Positions 63,601 to 64,000 of a DNA stretch of 64,000 bases are shown one piece after another (position 1 is the first letter of the stretch; each line of letters opens with the position of its first letter). Below the pieces are notes generated by a model that worked only from the letters and a program-made list of their open reading frames with translations, was not told the origin of the DNA and ran no database searches. A program made the position numbers and the translations under genes. This DNA comes from Saturnia japonica (Eukaryota > Arthropoda > Insecta > Lepidoptera > Saturniidae), in NCBI GenBank assembly GCA_033032175.1, contig CM065323.1:12028001-12092000 (forward strand), read 5' to 3'.

Positions 63601-63972
63601 ATTTTTCAGGTTACAATTTATCCAAATTAGTGCGAATGATTATTATTCATGCAGTGAAGTCCAATAGAAATAGACTAATGTGTGTTTAATTTTCAGAAAC
63701 GTTGAATATTAAGCAAGGTGAAACGGCTAAAATACGCTGCGATATAACATCAAAACTCCCAATGCAAATTACCTGGTACCATGTTGATGAATTCGGTGCT
63801 AAGACGAGACTGATGCCTTCCAAGGCGTATACTATATCGAGAGATGAGACTGAACTTGTCATAAAAGCTGTTGACTCAACTCTAGCTGGCCAATATATTT
63901 GCAAAGCGTTGCTATTGTCCAATGATGGAATCAACAAACAATTCACTTTTAACATTAAATTGCCTGAATCTG
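48407..63972 (+). CDS. Hemicentin-like protein, vWA plus Ig domains, 5' part (11 exons, open at right edge)
   Basis: Exons: 48407-48623, 52018-52253, 57246-57368, 57757-57846, 59145-59264, 59644-59809, 61164-61342, 62048-62126, 62507-62646, 62921-63083, 63697-63972; all phases fit, giving 596 codons plus one base. Residues 1-19 are a signal peptide. A vWA domain (about 24-190) follows with a MIDAS D-x-T-x-S at 30-34, CPEMSLTGVKLGLEESLPGS, YVLTDATAKD and SQVVFILTGDCNRP, very close to hemicentin. The linker (195-400) contains the hemicentin-like DPAPGNYVALVSG. Ig domain 1 spans exons 9-10 (Cys427, Trp439, Cys476) and Ig 2 is in exon 11 (Cys519, Trp531, Cys573). Hemicentins are secreted matrix proteins at basement-membrane junctions. 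The number of further Ig domains is unknown because the gene runs out of the window. Confidence 0.93.
48785..48912 (+). mobile_element. 3' end of jockey-like LINE with poly(A)
   Basis: Intron 1. Reads AGCCGTGGTTCTGCCACTTG, TTTCGCAGCTGAGTGACCTT and ends GTGTAGTTAGACTG with nine As. The same 3' end, in opposite orientation, is found at 43803-44230 and 58440-58700. Confidence 0.7.
48915..49170 (+). repeat. Dispersed repeat, same family as 4700-5040
   Basis: Shares CTTGTAGCCCCCTTCC-like text, GAATACAATACAAGGATATT, the ATCTTCTGTAG phrase and TATTTCACCAG with the SoxD-intron copy. Confidence 0.55.
49485..49690 (-). repeat. Dispersed repeat R (GAAGGTCCAATGCCAATGAA type)
   Basis: Minus-strand copy of a family present also at 51140-51370, 52290-52560 and 59310-59515 (plus) and around 55845-56720 (minus, interrupted). 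Typical words in the plus sense are GAAGGTCCAATGCCAATGAA, AATTAAAAT, TTATGGCTGAACATCCATT. No coding. Confidence 0.6.
49691..51140. other. Intron 1 sequence, nothing recognised
   Basis: AT-rich intron sequence of the hemicentin-like gene without coding, RNA or repeat ends that I can define. Confidence 0.5.
51141..51370 (+). repeat. Dispersed repeat R, plus copy
   Basis: Runs from CAATGGTTTTTAAGAGTTCC through GAAGGTCCAATGCCAATGAA to TTGAAGCCGGTTAAAAAGC. It lies 124 bp left of a solo LTR; a sister copy (52290-52560) lies 97 bp left of the second LTR. Confidence 0.65.
51494..51963 (+). mobile_element. Solo LTR, copy 1 (TSD ATAT)
   Basis: Begins TGTTACGACC and ends GGTGTAACA, giving the TG...CA ends with a short inverted repeat TGTTAC/GTAACA. 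It is flanked on both sides by ATAT (51490-51493 and 51964-51967). Length 470 bp. A second copy lies inverted at 52657-53112. Inside are a GGCAGTTCAGTTTT initiator-like site and an AATAAAT. No internal retroelement coding adjoins it, so it is a solo LTR. TG...CA ends with a 4-bp duplication fit Ty3/gypsy or BEL/Pao type elements. Confidence 0.85.
52018..52253 (+). CDS. Hemicentin-like exon 2: central vWA
   Basis: The acceptor TTTTATTTCCAG ends at 52017, only 54 bases after the solo LTR. It encodes EVKLRIKTTSREEFNSALSS, the DCPEMSLTG motif whose Thr should complete the metal site, and YVLTDATAKD. The donor is CAA|GTTTGT at 52254 (phase 0). Confidence 0.9.
52290..52560 (+). repeat. Dispersed repeat R, plus copy
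   Basis: Same order as at 51141: CAATGGTTTTGAGGAGTTGC, GAAGGTCCAATACCAATGAA, GTCTGAACGTCCATTTAAAA, TTTTGAAGTCGGTTAAAAAG. Confidence 0.65.
52657..53112 (-). mobile_element. Solo LTR, copy 2, inverted (TSD GTAT)
   Basis: On the minus strand it begins TGTTACGACTTG and ends CCACGGGGGTTACA. It is flanked by GTAT on both sides (52653-52656 and 53113-53116). Length 456 bp and closely similar along its length to the LTR at 51494-51963, in the opposite orientation. Different target duplications mean two independent insertions. Confidence 0.85.
53268..53649. repeat. ~175-bp unit repeated at 207-bp spacing
   Basis: The unit from TTTTGTATCAAGGAAGCATA to GGAAACTTTGAACAT occurs at about 53271-53441 and 53478-53647, and again at about 54396-54567 inside the second copy of the larger duplication. 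The small minus-strand frame here repeats because the DNA repeats. Confidence 0.85.
53391..54308. repeat. 918-bp tandem duplication, copy A
   Basis: Starts at TATTAGCTTCATACGTAGG and ends TTTTAATCTTCAAT. Matches the next 917 bp almost base for base. The unit includes a moderately GC-rich patch (ACCAGGCGTGCCGATCACC, GGGAGGCTGCAGGCGCCC) and, at its end, the repeat also found at 34220-34600. Confidence 0.9.
54309..55225. repeat. 917-bp tandem duplication, copy B
   Basis: Differs from copy A at very few places that I could see: one T missing in the run AAATTT(T)GAATTAAG, GTATTCGTC for GTATTTGTC, and GTTGTATT for GTTGAATT. That is about 99.6% identity. Confidence 0.9.
55530..55840. repeat. LINE 3'-region-like dispersed repeat
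   Basis: Carries TTTTTCACCTCCTTAGGGGT, GAATTTCGGAAAATCCTTTC, TGGCTACGTACGATCATC, GCTGTGCGTTGATCCATCAG. I recall this word order from RTE-like LINE tails in moths; the family name is not certain. The 82-codon frame through it is not a gene. Confidence 0.5.
55876..56578 (-). mobile_element. GAA-tailed retroposon, longest copy (703 bp) with 10-bp TSD
   Basis: Flanked by AACTTCTTTC on both sides (55866-55875 and 56579-56588), and it splits a copy of repeat R at exactly that site. On the minus strand it starts GGAGTTTTTGGCGGGATC and ends in GAAGAAGAAGAAG. It includes GCGTTTTGCGTGATATAG and an inner block CACAAAAACTTCC. Three ~33-bp units with CCTACCCGCTTTATA lie inside (56219-56310). A tail of simple repeats and a 10-bp target duplication mean insertion by a LINE-type machinery. 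Confidence 0.75.
56890..57150. repeat. tRNA-derived SINE-like repeat
   Basis: Contains CATTAGCCTGGTGGTCATAA (A-box-like), CACGACTGCTAATCTCGA and GGTTCGATTCCCAGGTCAAG (B-box). The acceptor stem does not close. Left of it is CCTGAAGGGTTAGGCAGAGG, shared with the copy near 185-345. Confidence 0.65.
57246..57368 (+). CDS. Hemicentin-like exon 3: end of vWA
   Basis: The acceptor is GTTTTTATTTTAG before 57246 and the donor TCT|GTAAGT. The 41 codons run VVFILTGDCNRPNSRGYKVY to VKRNEVDS, the final vWA strand and helix. Confidence 0.92.
57757..57846 (+). CDS. Hemicentin-like exon 4: post-vWA linker
   Basis: The acceptor is TTTTATTTTATAG before 57757 and the donor CCG|GTAGGT. The 30 codons are VLKTIQETIRGRQRLLTRKS and IPPNVPTEVP. 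Human hemicentin also has VLKWVEE-like text here. Confidence 0.85.
57925..58075 (+). mobile_element. LINE ORF2 C-terminal scrap with (ATGT)n tail
   Basis: One frame reads RLMNVEEAKEVYQDRSRWKD then VVSVYPVGI and stops, followed by ATGTATGTATGTA. VYQDRSRWK is a familiar LINE C-terminus. It lies in intron 4 of the hemicentin-like gene. Confidence 0.6.
58190..58330 (-). repeat. SINE-associated repeat, inverted relative to 5870-5990
   Basis: On plus it reads GCCTAAACGGCTTGATGGAG and GCATTACGAGGTCTCGTTAG, the complement of the segment beside the SINE in the SoxD intron. A related tail sits at 59505-59580. Confidence 0.5.
58440..58700 (-). mobile_element. 3' region of jockey-like LINE, divergent copy
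   Basis: In plus orientation it reads GCTTTACCGGGCTTGGGGGC, GCACTCAGCTGCGAAAGCG, AGTGGCCGGACCTCGGCTTA and CTATGTACCTATGTGGTGTG. This is the same text and orientation as the 3' region of LINE copy 2 (43803-44230). No A-tail is visible at its left end. Confidence 0.7.
59145..59264 (+). CDS. Hemicentin-like exon 5
   Basis: The acceptor is CTATTTTACAG before 59145 and the donor AAG|GTAAAC. The 40 codons are FTVDDNTEYVIIAASGTDVV then LDITGPSTN and MEKIMWTRNGK, like the SLKEVTVSLSG-type segment after vWA in hemicentin. Both ends are phase 0. Confidence 0.88.
59310..59515 (+). repeat. Dispersed repeat R, plus copy
   Basis: Intron 5. It reads CTTCGAATTTGAAGGTCCAA, CAATACTAATGAAATTAAA and GTTATGGCTGACCATTCATT, ending TTTTGAAGTCGCTTAGAT. 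An A-run precedes it at 59286-59301. Confidence 0.6.
59644..59809 (+). CDS. Hemicentin-like exon 6
   Basis: The acceptor is CTATAATTAG before 59644 and the donor GCGG|GTAAAA (phase 1). It encodes VVKISDPAPGNYVALVSGNS through TDFSFQYGFSKVVPISLADT. The pattern G-W/Y-x-V-x-V-S-G and D-F-x-x-x-F-S matches the hemicentin linker. Confidence 0.9.
59852..61062 (-). mobile_element. Non-autonomous Helitron-like element, copy C, interrupted
   Basis: Inverted. The 3' end (CTAG, then TGGACTATAGAATG on plus) is at 59852 and the 5' TC end near 61062 (CATTACAAAACGA on plus). Interior text such as CGTCAAAATCGGTTCAATCG matches copies A and B. A GC-rich LINE fragment is inserted inside (about 60030-60870). Confidence 0.6.
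60030..60870 (-). mobile_element. R1-like LINE fragment nested in Helitron
   Basis: A GC-rich fragment with an ORF1 C-terminus (60831-60322): SYGRG-like text IYGRGMGAVHLSLPATAARV, then three zinc knuckles CYKCMAVDHTRPHC, CLRCGQPGHKVLEC and a third starting CTLCADASRPAGHH. It continues past the ORF1 stop for about 290 bases toward where ORF2 would start. Both ends of the element are missing. The knuckle set is typical of R1-clade Gag proteins. Confidence 0.75.
61164..61342 (+). CDS. Hemicentin-like exon 7
   Basis: The acceptor is TTACGTATTTCAG before 61164 and the donor GCA|GTAAGT. The split Gly codon (G|GT) joins exon 6. It encodes GIQNYLALSISDPNNEIKVE through FYITSPFVASNAMFKIA, a beta-rich linker segment. 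Confidence 0.9.
61740..61960 (+). mobile_element. LINE ORF2 C-terminal scrap
   Basis: One short frame reads FNITKRFACTFIIRTAKEWN then SIPEFVF, the RTAKEWNSLP-type C-terminus of non-LTR ORF2. Adjacent frames are broken. In intron 7. Confidence 0.5.
62048..62126 (+). CDS. Hemicentin-like exon 8
   Basis: The acceptor is GAATTTCAG before 62048 and the donor ACTG|GTACGT (phase 1). The 26 codons are VQGKTKEGTPVRRISKTSFL and PEPPTT, ending just before the first Ig domain. Confidence 0.88.
62507..62646 (+). CDS. Hemicentin-like exon 9: first half of Ig domain 1
   Basis: The acceptor is TTATTTTAAAG before 62507 and the donor AAT|GTAAGT. It encodes VPEVTIIEGARSGLEYGSSL and then LLTCRVTAYPKPVIVWKDNE with the B-strand Cys and core Trp. 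Confidence 0.92.
62921..63083 (+). CDS. Hemicentin-like exon 10: second half of Ig domain 1
   Basis: The acceptor is a T-run ending TTTTTTTTAG before 62921 and the donor CCTG|GTAATT (phase 1). It holds YSCQASNSVGKDTKVIDVTV with the F-strand Cys. The usual D-x-G-x-Y-x-C is altered: SKKYSC replaces the DAG before Tyr. Confidence 0.92.
63697..63972 (+). CDS. Hemicentin-like exon 11: Ig domain 2, last in window
   Basis: The acceptor is TTAATTTTCAG before 63697 and the donor TCTG|GTAATT (phase 1). A full Ig fold in one exon: QGETAKIRCDITSKLPMQIT, TWYHVD, then STLAGQYICKALLLSNDGIN. The open phase shows the gene continues beyond 64000. Confidence 0.93.
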
Positions 63973-64000
63973 GTAATTCTTTTAATTCAAACTGTTATAT

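Overview
The window is AT-rich animal DNA with spliced genes, GT-AG introns and a dense load of transposable elements. It reads as an insect, most probably a moth or butterfly. The clues are the spliced SoxD, HPS5 and hemicentin-like genes, an insect-type U2 snRNA, tRNA-derived SINEs, jockey-like LINEs and short Helitrons ending in a GCGAAGCC...CTAG terminus, a type I know as common in Lepidoptera. The species cannot be fixed from the sequence alone.

Layout. (1) 1-6.9 kb, plus strand: the 3' part of a SoxD transcription factor gene in three exons (3917-4050, 4375-4669, 6301-6550), with a possible stop-codon readthrough tail. A pogo-like DNA transposon with a PHD-type finger sits just past its poly(A) signals (6931-9304). 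(2) 9.3-23.2 kb: no host gene recognised. It holds a broken DNA-transposon-like gene (13.7-15.7 kb), a 5'-truncated LINE (17.1-19.2 kb), two loci of one 21-bp minisatellite, and an R1-like RT scrap. (3) 23.2-31.5 kb, minus strand: a complete five-exon gene for the BLOC-2 subunit HPS5 (about 994 aa). (4) 31.5-48.4 kb: a U2 snRNA gene (35880-36068), a palindrome-rich block, Helitron and retroposon copies, and two related jockey-like LINEs placed head to tail on the minus strand (40.68-43.78 and 43.79-47.03 kb). (5) 48.4 kb to the window end, plus strand: the 5' half of a hemicentin-like gene (signal peptide, vWA domain, linker, then Ig domains; 11 exons seen, open at the right edge). Its introns carry two solo LTRs in opposite orientation around exon 2, a nearly perfect 918-bp tandem duplication, and nested Helitron and LINE pieces.

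The host genes are functionally unrelated: a developmental HMG-box factor, a lysosome-related-organelle trafficking subunit, a spliceosomal RNA and an extracellular matrix protein. I saw no multi-gene system. The most unusual signals are in the mobile DNA (the LINE poly(A)-to-5'-end junction, covarying leader hairpins, inverted solo LTRs, and an unnamed GAA-tailed retroposon family) and in the possible SoxD readthrough.

Exon ends were read by eye from splice motifs and reading phase. Family names rest on recall of protein motifs; no search was run.
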